This document shows, piece by piece, positions 36,680 to 47,827 of a stretch of 64,000 nt of DNA (positions within the stretch are counted from its first letter, which is position 1; every line of letters begins with the position of its first letter). The stretch spans positions 3,906,953-3,970,952 of the forward strand of contig NC_043741.1 of NCBI RefSeq assembly GCF_004337985.1, in the 5' to 3' direction. Under the pieces are notes generated by a model. The model saw only the letters and a list, made by a program, of their open reading frames with translations, was not told the origin of the DNA and ran no database searches. The DNA comes from Pyricularia pennisetigena (Eukaryota; Ascomycota; Sordariomycetes; Magnaporthales; Pyriculariaceae). A program made the translations under genes and the position numbers.

Positions 36680-38236
36680 ATCTTGGCGACGGGTTTGATG
36701 TATACACGTGCGCTGTCCAAAGGATGGCTGTAGGTAATCGCTGGGGCAGATGTAATGGGTTGGAAAAATGCAGGTGATGTAGTAAAGTGAAAGCGGCGAG
36801 GATGGGCCGGTAGGTTTGGGGATTTGGTCAGCCGCGAATTCCCCAGTTCTAGCGGTCGAGCCAAGCCGATGGGCTGGCGCCTCCTTCAACGATCCCGATA
36901 AAGTCACGTGAGCAGCCTGATCCAGCTGACTGACTGACACGAACACCCCATCTCGTGCCATGCTTTGCTACTTCCGATTGGGGATGTGGGAGAGTGACGC
37001 GTAATTGCTAGAAGGCCTATCCTGGACAGTTACAGTACATTGATGATGAGACAATTCGGGAAGGTGTTTTTGATTGCCTGAAATCTCCCTGTATGTTCAT
37101 CTTCGTTCGATAAAATATTACTTCCTTGCGTGCCTACAGGTCTGAGTGAGAACGTCCCATGTTCAGTGTTTGAGGTGCAGACTACGCAAGTACCTCATGT
37201 GAAGGACCGTCCCTCTGAAAAATAATGTTTATGCTTCGAATCTGACCTTGTTTGAGCCAATTGAACGAAGCTCCTCTCATTCCTAGGTACTTTATAAATC
37301 TACAGAATTAAGGGCCAATAGATCCTGTTCTGCTTGCGCATTCAACTATATGACGAAACCGAATAAACAAACTCAAGGTGGGCTCCAAACCCACGCACGA
37401 AATGTGTCGGTATTATGCATTACCCGGCTTTATCTACAACAACGATAGTAAAGGGAAATACATAGGTACCTACCTAGGTACCCGAGTACCAGGTAATTAT
37501 GTCGGTAGTCAGGCGGATAGGAAGGTTCCAACTCGTCAGACCTGACTTCTTCATAGCAAGCAGCCAGTCAAATCTAACACTATGAGTAGATTGTTGCCAG
37601 TGAGTGATACATCTGTCAAAAGTTGCGAGAGTGCTGTATATCTGGAGATCCGGGCCTGGTTGTCCCATTGAATCTTAGTCCGTCGCCCCTCTATTGATTA
37701 TCAGCTTGATGAATCTGACGATTTGAATCATCGACGCCTATTGGTCGGTATAATGCTGACTCCATTCTATCGGTTGCCAGCGCACATCCATCCCGGCCAG
37801 TCGAAAGGATTCACGATTCGTTGCTTGGAAGTTCGCCCCGCTGGTGCTTCCGTGTTGTAGCCAGCGCCAATCAATGCATGCCAGTCTCGGCAAACTTGCT
37901 ATCAGAAGCACAGGTAGCAACGGCCGCTAGCAACGGCGCCCGGGCAAGTTCCTTCCGGTACCTACTACAATCCATGCATCAACATAACGCCTGACAGGGC
38001 TTCTTCACTCGTCTTCCTCTTTCGGAAGCTATTTCATCTTTTACGCTCGCTTCATTTCCGCCTTAATACGAACGATTGGACGGACCAAGGCACACATTCT
38101 TGGTTTCTGGCCTTTGCCAGCATCAAGCTATCAGACGATTTCACTCAATAGCCACCGATCGATCGTGCATTGCCCACAATATCCATCCCGACCAACAGGC
38201 TAGCCGCAGTAGCTGGTACTAAGCCCTCTGGATACA
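36680..38236. other. Divergent intergenic region, no gene seen
   Basis: 1.6 kb between the SF3B6 start (minus) and the Cys-rich protein start (plus). It contains an exact TACCTAGGTA palindrome at 37471-37480 within a run of related motifs, and TACAGTACA at 37031-37039. It presumably carries both promoters. Confidence 0.6.
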
Positions 38237-39070
38237 ATGCCCTCCCTGACGCAGCAAGAGCCGATGGTTTGCACTTCGAAAAAGCGGAGGCGGGAGGAGA
38301 AAGACAGCACAGAGCCCGAAGAAAATCGTCAGGTGTACAATTCGGCTGTACAATACAAGATAGCTACGTCCTTCCCCCGGCAGCACAACTATCAAGCCGT
38401 CGATCACGCCATTCTCATGACGAACGGTGGCCAGCTGCTGCACCAGGACGGACATTCCCACAATGCTTTCTTTGCGAGGAGGAGATTAGTTCCACTTCGG
38501 ACCGCTACAAAGAGGCTTCGTATGGACGGCGAGCCTACAGACGAGGATCACAATTTAAGCCGAGGCCAACATTGCCGGATAATGGCGGCTGCTCATGTTC
38601 GCCAGCCAAAAGCAGCACATATCTCTACAAAAGCCTACCAGGAAGCACTACAGCAAACTAGCCACAATTCTCGGCCACTTCCACCGGCAAGATCGACCTC
38701 AGCACCAACGCACGCCACATATATTCTTGCGCCTTGTCACATATGTCAACGACGGCCCACGAAGAAATCGGACTTGGACTCTTTTGCCGACTGTGAGGGA
38801 TGTGGGATGCGGACTTGTTATGTTTGCATTCGCGAGTGTCTGGGCTGGGATAGGGAGGAAGAAGAAAGCGTCGACCTGTCGTCGATGCGTATGGAAGACG
38901 TCGATGATCCAAGGGTTGTGAACTATATGGGAGGGAATGAGGACAGTGGATCTTCTCGCGCTTGGCCAAGTCCAGGCACCTGGAGTCACCGCCAGATGGT
39001 ATGCAGTCGGTGTTGCGTCGAGGAAGGCACAGATGGAGACGTCATTTGTCTTGGATGTTTACAACGCTGA
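38237..39070 (+). CDS. Uncharacterised fungal Cys-rich (probably zinc-binding) protein
   Basis: A single exon of 277 residues from an ATG in a good context (TACAATGCC). The first 165 residues are polar and disordered, with a basic KKRRREEK patch near residue 15 that could be a nuclear localisation signal. The C-terminal 110 residues contain CHICQRR, then CEGCGMRTCYVCIREC, then CSRCC and CLGC, at least 12 Cys in paired spacing, which implies two or more structural zinc ions in a cross-brace or ribbon arrangement. An acidic loop (DREEEESVDLSS) separates the two Cys groups. The pairs recall PHD/RING-like folds, but no standard motif fits exactly. It is not recognised as a named family; a nuclear regulatory role is only a guess. 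Confidence 0.85.
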   Translation: MPSLTQQEPMVCTSKKRRREEKDSTEPEENRQVYNSAVQYKIATSFPRQHNYQAVDHAILMTNGGQLLHQDGHSHNAFFARRRLVPLRTATKRLRMDGEPTDEDHNLSRGQHCRIMAAAHVRQPKAAHISTKAYQEALQQTSHNSRPLPPARSTSAPTHATYILAPCHICQRRPTKKSDLDSFADCEGCGMRTCYVCIRECLGWDREEEESVDLSSMRMEDVDDPRVVNYMGGNEDSGSSRAWPSPGTWSHRQMVCSRCCVEEGTDGDVICLGCLQR

Positions 39071-39814
39071 TGCGTCTGCATGAAGACAACGGAGGAAATG
39101 TTACTACAAACAGCACAAGCTGCGGTGATGTGTATCGATGTCTAGTGCAACTCGGTCTCGAGACGCATGCCCCGACCACAGAATCCCACAATAGCTGAGT
39201 CTGTTGACCAACAGTCTTTTTTTTTCGCTTGACAACCCTCGCTCGAGGCGGTTATCAGCGTAAATCCTCGATCAGGGCAGGAGTCGTACGGGCTAATAGG
39301 TCAGACGCATAAAGGTCCCTTGGCTGCTAGAAGGATGAGACTGGCTGGACGGGGCTTCGACTTCACATTGCTATGCGTGTCTGCTATGGCTATTTGATTG
39401 GATCACATGGAGTACAGGACATGGGATAAGACGTGATGCAGGAGAACTGGGTGATTTTCTCGCCGGATGGCGGGACTCGATCGTTCATAGAAATACATCC
39501 CGATAATGACTGGGGGGTCACATGATGGACCGGATGGGGGAGACAGGGAACCTGAACATAGGATGCTCGGGACTCGGAATACCTTTACCTAAGGACTTAA
39601 TGTATATAGCAGATCACGCACATTCGCCTGCCGTAAGATATCATCTAAGGATTCATGAAATCAAGTACCGCGGTACCTGGAGAAGTATGTCTAACTACTA
39701 GTACAACCAGTGCGTACCTACGTTCCTGACTAAAACTATGCGCTTGACGCCGTTTGCCGCAGGCCTTCATGCAACCCATCTTTCCCGACGCAATGAAAGA
39801 AGAGAACGATTAGA
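39071..39814. other. Intergenic region between convergent genes, no gene seen
   Basis: 0.74 kb between the Cys-rich protein and the RPT1 3' end. It contains the palindromic segment GTACCGCGGTAC at 39665-39676. Nothing else is recognisable. Confidence 0.55.
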
Positions 39815-41350
39815 CTAGTTGTACTGCATGTATGAAGCAGTGGAGTTGAACTTGAGGTTGCCCTTGATGACCTTCTCAACCGCGCTGAGGAAGTCCTTCT
39901 CTGTCGCCACCTTCCTCCTGGCCCTGATTGCAAACATACCGGCCTCTGTGCACACACTTCTGAGCTCGGCACCTGTGGCGTTGGGGCAAAGGCGCGATAT
40001 AAGCTCCCAGCGGATGTCACGCTCGACCGACATGCTCTTGGCGTGAATCCTGAGAATGTTGGCACGCCCCTCAAGATCGGGCAGAGAAAACTCAATCTTG
40101 CGGTCGATACGCCCAGGCCTCATCAGGGCGGGGTCTAGAGTGGAAGGTCTGTTGGTGGCAAACATGACCTTGATGTTTCCACGAGCATCGAAACCATCGA
40201 GCTGGGTAATCAGCTCCAGCATAGTGCGCTGGACTTCGTTGTCACCACCGGCACCGTCGTCAAACCGTGCTCCACCAACAGCGTCGATTTCGTCGAAGAA
40301 GATAATGCATGCCTTTTTCGTCCTTGCCATCTCAAACAACTCCCTAACCATACGGGCGCCCTCGCCGACGTACTTCTGTACCAGCTCGCTTCCAATGACG
40401 CGGATGAAGGTGGCATCTGTCCTGTTTGCAACCGCTCGAGCGCACAACGTCTTGCCCGTTCCGGGAGGTCCGTAGAGCAATGCGCCCTTTGGCGGGTCGA
40501 TACCGAGGTTCACGAATCGCTCTGGAGAAAGGAGGGGCATCTCGACGACCTCACGAAGCTTCTCGACTTGCTCCTTGCAACCACCCACGTCACCGTAGGT
40601 TACATCAGGCTTCTCCTCAACGGTCATCATGGTAACGCTGGCATCGATCTTCGGGGGCAGAGGTAGGAGGATCTGATATTTGTTCCTGTCCACACCAACA
40701 CGCATTCCTTCCTCGATATCCGTCGGACTGACGCGCTCGCCAAGCTGTACGACAAACTTGGCGATCTGCTTGACGTTGATGACATATTTGCTCTTCGACT
40801 CGTCCTTTTCGTCCTGGATGATCTTGGTACACCGCGCTACCTGAAGCGGCTGCTCCTCCAACATCCGTTGTCGGTCGGCGGCTACATCCCAGAGATGTGG
40901 CGGCGCGAGTCCTGTGTCCGATTCCTGCAAGTTTATCAGCCATGGATGGGCTTGGATGCAGGGCAAATCCAGGGTTGGAACCTCCGCTTAAGCCACACAT
41001 ACCTTGACACCAATCTTTTCGTCAACACTCTGCTGCTTCTCCTTTATTTGTTGTTCCAATTTCTTGAGAGCGGCACCATATGGTGCAGCGCCGTATGTCT
41101 TGAGAACCTGGATATCTCTATGTGGCGAGATGTGTTAGATCCGGGGGACGTCCAATTCGCGGCGGAACAAAATGACATGGCGTGACAAACTCATCGGAAA
41201 GAGGTGTGATCTTCTTCTCCTCGATCTCATCATCTGCGAAATTCTTCTGGTACTTTTCCCAGTTCTGGCCCGTGGCGGAAGGCTATCGGTAGAGTCAGCA
41301 TAGAGTGGGCGGCGAACAGCTATATGTGATTTGTGGAAACCGCATACCAT
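39815..41350 (-). CDS. RPT1: 26S proteasome regulatory ATPase RPT1 (PSMC2)
   Basis: Minus-strand coding exons 41350-41348 (only the ATG), 41282-41191, 41117-41003 and 40924-39815 give 439 residues (human 433, yeast 467). After [13 protein letters not shown] comes an N-terminal coiled coil ([15 protein letters not shown]), then the OB domain and the AAA module: Walker A GPPGTGKT, Walker [10 protein letters not shown], and second region of homology [18 protein letters not shown] with its Arg fingers. The C-terminus YMQYN matches Rpt1 specifically. The protein is one of six ATPases of the 19S base that unfold substrates and open the 20S gate. Intron 1 starts right after the initiation codon, and intron 2 uses a GTTTGT donor. 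It is divergent from CCT4 across 833 bp. Confidence 0.97.
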
Positions 41351-42183
41351 GATGGCGTTGGGGATTGAGAATCCCTGAATCCGGTGGGAATGATGCGACG
41401 ATCGGGGATCGGGTTTGCGTTTTGTTCCTGAATATGTAACGATTGATGAAAGCTGTTCGTTTGCGAGGTTGCTGTGAATAAATTCAAATAGCTGGTTGGT
41501 TGCAAGTGGCGGTCTTGGTGGTTGTTTGGATGGTGTTTCGTGGACTCAAAGGTGCGCACCTTAGGCACAGTACGTCGTAATCAGTCCGTTGCCTTCGATG
41601 GGAGCTGCACGAGCTTGGGATTGGCGGGCTGCTTGGCAGAGTGCAGCCTCCCCTGTCCGATTACAGGCTAGTGGCGGCTGCGGCTGTTGTAGGCGCTCGA
41701 CTGATAATGCCACGCCTAGTCCAACCTTAACAATTCAAGCCGCGAGTTTTAAAGCCACCACCGTGCCCGTGAAATCTGGTAGGGACGAGATTAAAACTAC
41801 ATTATCATGATTGAACCTGCCAGATCGGCTGTCATAAAATGTTTTTATAGAGCATTTTGAGCCAAAATGTGATAAACTTGAACGTCTTTGTTTGGGCTTT
41901 GTTCAAGGGTGTGTGGCTAAGGCCGGTAGTGGAAGAACCTTTTCGGAGCTTACAAAAAAAAAGTTGGCGGGTCCTCAGCTCCAGCATCCGCGGCGGGACG
42001 GAAGCAGCGAATTCACATCAACCCCACCAGAGAGAGGGAAGCACCAAGCACCAAGCACCAGCACCAGCTGTTATACCCAGCATCCAATCTATACCCAACT
42101 GCGCGGGGAGATTGGCAGCTTACAGGTGTTAGCACTCGGTATTTTTTTTCGAATCCATCTTTGACGATTTCCATCTCGCGACG
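41351..42183. promoter_or_regulatory. Shared divergent promoter region of RPT1 and CCT4
   Basis: 833 bp separate the start codons of the proteasome ATPase (minus) and the chaperonin subunit (plus), two proteostasis genes. Any core promoters and leaders must lie here. The sequence AAAGCCACC at about 41749-41757 resembles, but does not match, the yeast proteasome control element (TTTGCCACC on this strand). Assignment as shared promoter is from position only. Confidence 0.5.
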
Positions 42184-42277
42184 ATGGCGACCACCGCACC
42201 AGCAGGAGCAAACACCGCCAACGCGGCTTTCCGGGTATGCGCCAGCCCCTGATGATATGGAAGGGATCCAGACTGCG

Positions 42278-42323
<46 letters not shown>

Positions 42324-44042
42324 CACACAGCTAATGAAGTCACCAACAGGACAAGGAAAAGCCGCTTGCCGTGCGCTCTTCCAATATTGTGGCTGCTCGA
42401 GGTATGAAGTCGCGAGCCCAGTGACCGCTACACTGACGAGGGACACACTGACAGATGATTCTCCTGTTATCCAGCTGTCGCCGATGCCATCAGGACATCT
42501 CTAGGCCCTCGTGGCATGGACAAGATGATTCGAAGCGGCAAGGGCGAAACTATTATCACAAATGACGGCAGCACGATGCTGAAGAGCATGTCCGTCATGC
42601 ACCCAACGGCCAAGATGCTGGTCAACCTCTCCAACGCTCAGGATGTCGAGGCTGGAGACGGTACCACATCGGTTGTTGTCATATGTGGCAGTCTTCTTGG
42701 TGCCGCTGACCGACTTCTCTCCAAGGGTATTCATCCATCTGTCATATCCGAGTCCTTCCAAAGGGCGGCAGCAGCCTCTGTAGAGGTCCTCCACGAGATG
42801 TCACAACCTATCGCTCTCACAGACACCGCCGCCCTGCTCCAGGCAGCAAACACATCCCTCTCCTCTAAGATCGTATCGCAATACTCAGGTCTCCTGGGCC
42901 CGATGGCTGTCAATGCCGTCACCAAGACCATTGATCTCAAGACTGCAGACAATGTTGACCTGAAAAACATTCGTATAATAAAGAGGGTGGGCGGAACCAT
43001 CGAAGACAGCGAGCTGGTTGACGGTGTTGTTTTGACGCAGCCTGTCTTGAAGAACGCCGGTGGTCCTATCAGGATGGAGAAGGCAAAGATTGGCCTGATT
43101 CAGTTCCAGCTGAGCCCTCCCAAGCCGGATGTATGTCCAATTCTGTATTCCCTTTTGTGATTCCTCGTGTGGCTAACGGAGATTTCTTCATCTACATAGA
43201 TGGAAAACACCATTTCGGTAAACGACTACAGGCAAATGGATAAGATCGTCAAGGAGGAGCGTCTTTACCTGCTCAACCTTGTCAAGAAGATCAAGAAGGC
43301 CAAGTGCAACGTTCTCCTGATTCAAAAGTCTATTCTACGTGATGCGGTCAACGAGTTGTCTCTGCACTTCCTCGCCAAATTGAATATCCTAGCAATCAAG
43401 GACATTGAGCGAGATGAGGTTGAGTTTATTTGCAAGTCTACCGGCTGCAAGCCCATCGCCGATATCGACTCTTTCACCGAGGACAAGTTGGGCACGGCAG
43501 ACTTGATCGAGGAGACGCAGTCATCGGGCAGCCGTTTGGTGAAGATCACAGGAACCAAGTCGACAGGCAAAACGATCAGTGTGGTTGTGCGCGGCGCCAA
43601 CTCGTTGATCCTCGACGAGGCAGAGAGATCACTGCACGATGCATTGTGCGTTGTGCGATGCTTGGTCAAGAAGAAGGCTTTAATTGCAGGTGGCGGCGCG
43701 GCGGAGATAGAGATTGCGGCCCAGCTATCACGTCGCGCGCGTGAGCTTACTGGAACCGAGGCCATCTGTTGGAAGGCCTTTGCGGACGCGCTCGAGGTGG
43801 TGCCTACAACACTAGCAGAAAATGCCGGCCTCAACAGCATCAAAGTAGTGACAGATCTGAGGCATCGTCACGAGATGGGCGAGAAGAATGCAGGCGTGAG
43901 CATCAAATCAGGAGGAGTCAACTCCAACATTGCCAAGGAGAACGTGCTGCAACCTCTTCTTGTCAGCACAAGCGCTATTGAGCTCGCTGCGGAGACCGTC
44001 AAGATGATTCTCCGAATTGATGACATTGCGCTCAGCAGGTAG
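42184..44042 (+). CDS. CCT4: T-complex protein 1 subunit delta (CCT4)
   Basis: Exons 42184-42234, 42350-42401, 42475-43130 and 43200-44042 give 533 residues (yeast 528). The equatorial ATP site shows [11 protein letters not shown] and [10 protein letters not shown], and [12 protein letters not shown] is the second nucleotide-binding block with the catalytic Asp. The apical domain includes [22 protein letters not shown], and the return to the equatorial domain has [40 protein letters not shown] runs across the second intron. The subunit is one of eight in the cytosolic TRiC ring that folds actin and tubulin. The usual NDGAT motif reads NDGST here, a mild change. Intron 1 contains a 43-nt A run. 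No gene abnormality is seen. Confidence 0.97.
42278..42320 (+). repeat. Poly(A) tract inside CCT4 intron 1, 43 nt
   Basis: Uninterrupted A run in sense orientation between the donor at 42235 and the acceptor at 42349; it makes up over a third of the 115-nt intron. Confidence 0.95.
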
Positions 44043-45228
44043 ACGGGAATAGGAGCTTTTAATTTCATTTGTGCCACGTACCTCCTGATAGATAGTGGAG
44101 GGGGACCACGCCAAAGTTCAGGCACCAGGTATAGAAAAAGAATGAAGTCTCGGTCACAAGAGTATGTTCGGTCCACAAGTTTGTGAGGATTTCATTTTAC
44201 CTTCAGCAAGAACTGGAAAAAAACCAAAATAGAACAAATCAATGACTGGATGAAACAAGCATCTGCGTTTGCTGGTCCAGCTGTGAACTCTCTACTTGTC
44301 GAACGCACTTTGGCGGAGGCGCAGCACGTAGTCTACTCCCCAAGATTGATCTTAACCAGCCACACCTACAAGGCTCGGGCCGACGGGTATAGTGTATGCA
44401 TCTCCTGAATAGGGTATCTGCCGCTCGTTAATTCCAGCCCGGAATGATTATGCTCGGGAAGGTAGAGATCACAATGTCGACGGAGGTATATCCCAATGTC
44501 TAGGATCAACATTCACTCCATCTTTAATGATTGTGAATAACAGAGCTATATCCTGTGTTTAACTTCAAGCCCAATGAAGCTGTCTATTTTAATTGGGTGT
44601 TGCTGTATGTGGCCTTTGTCTTAAAACATGAAAATTATGCTTCGATGCAAGATATCGGCTGGGGAGGAACATCGTGAGGGCAACTATGGGACCCCCCTCC
44701 CCTCCAAAAAAGGTCTAGGTTCATTTGGCTCAACATTTATTCATATGTGAATCAGGCCATATCATGAGATATAATTATTGAGTACTAGGTCGCATCGACG
44801 ACTTTGCTCGCCCGAAAATGACCACCGTCAGCGCATAGGCACGAGATGCAGAAACTGTTTACAAATCCGATCTCTTTCCGTATGATACCGATTTTGATCA
44901 TTCGTTCTTTCATGAAACTCGAAAACTGTCATATCAGCTATGGGTAATCATTAATAATTACACTTAACATCAAAAGGCCCTTGTGGATCCCTCAGAGAAG
45001 AAATTTAGTATTATTGGTCAGCCCTATGCGACTTATGTGGGGTCAACTAGCAGCAGACAGTCGTATCGCGAAGTAAACTTCGCGTGAGCAACTCTTAATC
45101 CAAAAACCACATTCGCCACAGAACATCAACGATAGCCCATCATTTTCAGCATCGCAAGCGCTTTCCTGAGTGCTTCAAGCGACATAGCACACGAATACAA
45201 AGCAAAACCTTCATAAGAAAAGGCAAAG
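44043..45228. other. Intergenic region, no gene seen
   Basis: 1.2 kb between the CCT4 stop and the PRP28 start, AT-rich, with short unrelated open frames only. It should contain the CCT4 3' UTR and the PRP28 promoter. Confidence 0.6.
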
Positions 45229-47241
45229 ATGGCCCCGCTGGACCTGGAGGAGATCCTCAAAAAGCACAAGGCCGCGAAGGCCGAGGCTGCAAAACCACGC
45301 TTCATCCCAAGAGGCCAGCGCAAGAAGATGGAAGAGGAGAAGAAATTGAAAGAGGAGGCAGAGCAGAAGCGTCAACAAGAGGAATTGCAAAAGACGCGGA
45401 GTGAGCTGCAAAAGGCGCGCGAGGAGCTTGCGGGACTTCAGCAAATGAGGCGCCAGGAGCAATCTAGGAGCCGGCAATCCGATTATTCTGTCCCCACGGG
45501 TCCCCGGGCCATGCGCTCGTACGATGACGGTAATCACAACGGCAACGGCAGCAACAGAAACAATACCACCAATCAGCGAGATCGACAAGATGCGAATAGC
45601 AAAACAAACGGTAGTCGAAGTGCAGAAGAGGTTCAAGAGGAACAGAAGTATCTTGAGAGGTATACCGGCCCGCCGGCCAAAGTCAGCACATTCTCAGCCA
45701 ACAAGAAGCGAAGACGTACGACGGACCAAAAATTCAACTTCGACTGGGATCCCAAGGATGATACAAGCCAGCCCTGGCGCTACGAGGAGACGGGCGCTTA
45801 TGACCAAAGTGCAAATGGAGCTACAGAGCAAGTAAGGAGAAAGAAGGCCACAAGGGACTACCAAGACCCCAGGCTTGTGCCTTGGCAAGAGAAGGAGCTC
45901 TCTCAGATGACAAGCAGAGACTGGCGCCTCTTCAAAGTCAACCTTGAGATTGTGACAAAGGGCAACAACATTCCCAACCCAATGCGTTTCTGGGAGGAGT
46001 CCAACCTGCCTCACGTACTTAAGGATACCATCAAACAGGTTGGCTACACTGAGCCTACCCCGGTTCAGCGTGCTGCCATCCCCATTGCTCTTCAATGCCG
46101 AGACTTGATTGGAATTTCAAAGACCGGTTCCGGTAAAACTGCAGCTTTCGTTTTGCCAATGCTGTCTTACCTCGAGCCACTACCTCCACTCAACGAGTTT
46201 ACAAAGACGGAAGGTCCCTATGCTTTGATTTTGGCGCCTACCCGAGAACTGGCAACACAGATCCAGGCTGAAGTGATCAAGTTTGCGACGCGCATGGGCT
46301 TTACTGTGGTCTGTCTCATCGGAAACAAGAGAACTATCGAGGAAGATGCCTTTGCCCTGCGCAACGGTGCTGAGATCATCGTAGCCACCCCTGGTCGGTT
46401 GGTCGACTGTCTAGAGAGGCACTTGCTGGTGCTTTCGCAGTGCTCATACGTTGTTCTCGATGAAGCAGACCGTATGATTGATGGTGGATTCGAGGATTCC
46501 ATTCATAAGATTCTTGCTGCGCTACCCCCGTCGAACGGGAAGCCAGACGATCGGGACGCCGAGGATCCAAACATCATGTCCAAATTCTTGACATCTAACC
46601 TCCGGTACCGGCAGACTGTCATGTATTCAGCCACGATGCCGCCCAGTGTTGAAAGAATCGCCAAAAACTACCTCAAACATCCAGCAATGGTTACAATCGG
46701 AACCATTGGCGAGGCTGTTGACACGGTAGAACAACAAGCCATGTGGGTGGTTAGTGAGGACGAGCGACGCAACAAACTCAGGGCCATGCTTAACACGTAC
46801 GGCACCGGGAAGCTTGTCATCGTCTTCGTCAACACCAAAAGTAATTGTGACGCAGTCGCCAAGGATCTCAAGTCATCGAGTTTCTCAGCCGTCACCTTGC
46901 ATGGAAACAAGACCCAGGATCAACGTGAGGCCGCACTTCAGTCGTTCCGCGATGGCAGGACAAACGTTCTGGTGGCCACTGACGTGGCTGCACGTGGTTT
47001 GGATATCCCGGACGTGTCGCTCGTCATCAACTTCAACATGGCGGGCACAATCGAGGTGTACACTCACCGTATCGGACGTACTGGGCGTGCTGGCAAAGAA
47101 GGTATGGCCATCACCTTCTGCGGCCCCGAAGATCACGGTGTGCTGTACCACTTGAAGCAAATCATGAGCAAGAGTCAAATGTCCAAGGTTCCTACTTGGT
47201 TGAAGGATCATCCCGAGGCACAATCCAAGCCTACATTCTAA
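45229..47241 (+). CDS. PRP28: Pre-mRNA-splicing DEAD-box helicase PRP28
   Basis: Single exon of 670 residues from an ATG in AAAGATGGC context. Residues 1-90 are Lys/Glu-rich and strongly helical (RKKMEEEKKLKEEAEQ), followed by a low-complexity Asn/Ser/Arg stretch. The helicase core shows the Q motif (PTPVQRAAIPIAL), motif I SKTGSGKT (near 297), Ia PTRELATQ, II DEADRMID (near 410), III SAT (near 466), V ATDVAARGLDIPDV and VI HRIGRTGRAGKEG (near 612). The flanking block WRLFKVNLEIVTKGNNIPNPMRFWEE is characteristic of Prp28. The enzyme displaces U1 from the 5' splice site in exchange for U6. Although its product acts in splicing, the gene has no intron, while nearly all neighbours do. Confidence 0.97.
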   Translation: MAPLDLEEILKKHKAAKAEAAKPRFIPRGQRKKMEEEKKLKEEAEQKRQQEELQKTRSELQKAREELAGLQQMRRQEQSRSRQSDYSVPTGPRAMRSYDDGNHNGNGSNRNNTTNQRDRQDANSKTNGSRSAEEVQEEQKYLERYTGPPAKVSTFSANKKRRRTTDQKFNFDWDPKDDTSQPWRYEETGAYDQSANGATEQVRRKKATRDYQDPRLVPWQEKELSQMTSRDWRLFKVNLEIVTKGNNIPNPMRFWEESNLPHVLKDTIKQVGYTEPTPVQRAAIPIALQCRDLIGISKTGSGKTAAFVLPMLSYLEPLPPLNEFTKTEGPYALILAPTRELATQIQAEVIKFATRMGFTVVCLIGNKRTIEEDAFALRNGAEIIVATPGRLVDCLERHLLVLSQCSYVVLDEADRMIDGGFEDSIHKILAALPPSNGKPDDRDAEDPNIMSKFLTSNLRYRQTVMYSATMPPSVERIAKNYLKHPAMVTIGTIGEAVDTVEQQAMWVVSEDERRNKLRAMLNTYGTGKLVIVFVNTKSNCDAVAKDLKSSSFSAVTLHGNKTQDQREAALQSFRDGRTNVLVATDVAARGLDIPDVSLVINFNMAGTIEVYTHRIGRTGRAGKEGMAITFCGPEDHGVLYHLKQIMSKSQMSKVPTWLKDHPEAQSKPTF

Positions 47242-47760
47242 GGCTGGTGCAAACTCAGGTGATTGTACAGTTTTCATTTCTTTTGCCTAGACTACTGTAT
47301 CTGTAGTTATTTTTTTTTTTTTTTAAATATACCCATGATGTACTTTTTCTCTCACTTTCTTTCTGGGCCTTTGTCTCGTAAACGTTTTAATCCCGACCCA
47401 CTGTGTACTTGCCCCATCCATACCTTGGAATTCGGAATGTACTCCACGAAGGAAGGAATGTGGCATTCGGCTCAGCAAATTATTCTGAACTATGCTGGCG
47501 GGTTGTCTTTCATCACATCTTATCTGATGGGGACCAATGCCCTAACGTGGCCTCGCACGGTAGCAGTACCTGTGGAGTCTCGCTGATGAAGCCGTTCCAA
47601 GCGCTGTAAAGCCAAGATATGGCAGTCGACCGGCTTTGCCAGAGGAAGTCCGAAGTCCGATTTACATTGCTAGTTTGAGTATTCATTGGAAAGCTTGAAG
47701 GACTGGCAGTTTGTCTTCATGGGATTTTGCGACTTGGAATTTGTCAGAAATATATGTAAT

Positions 47761-47827
<67 letters not shown>

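Noticed and set aside
41745..41760. Proteasome control element upstream of RPT1
   Set aside because: The sequence differs from the yeast consensus in its A/T half, so it is not called as a site.
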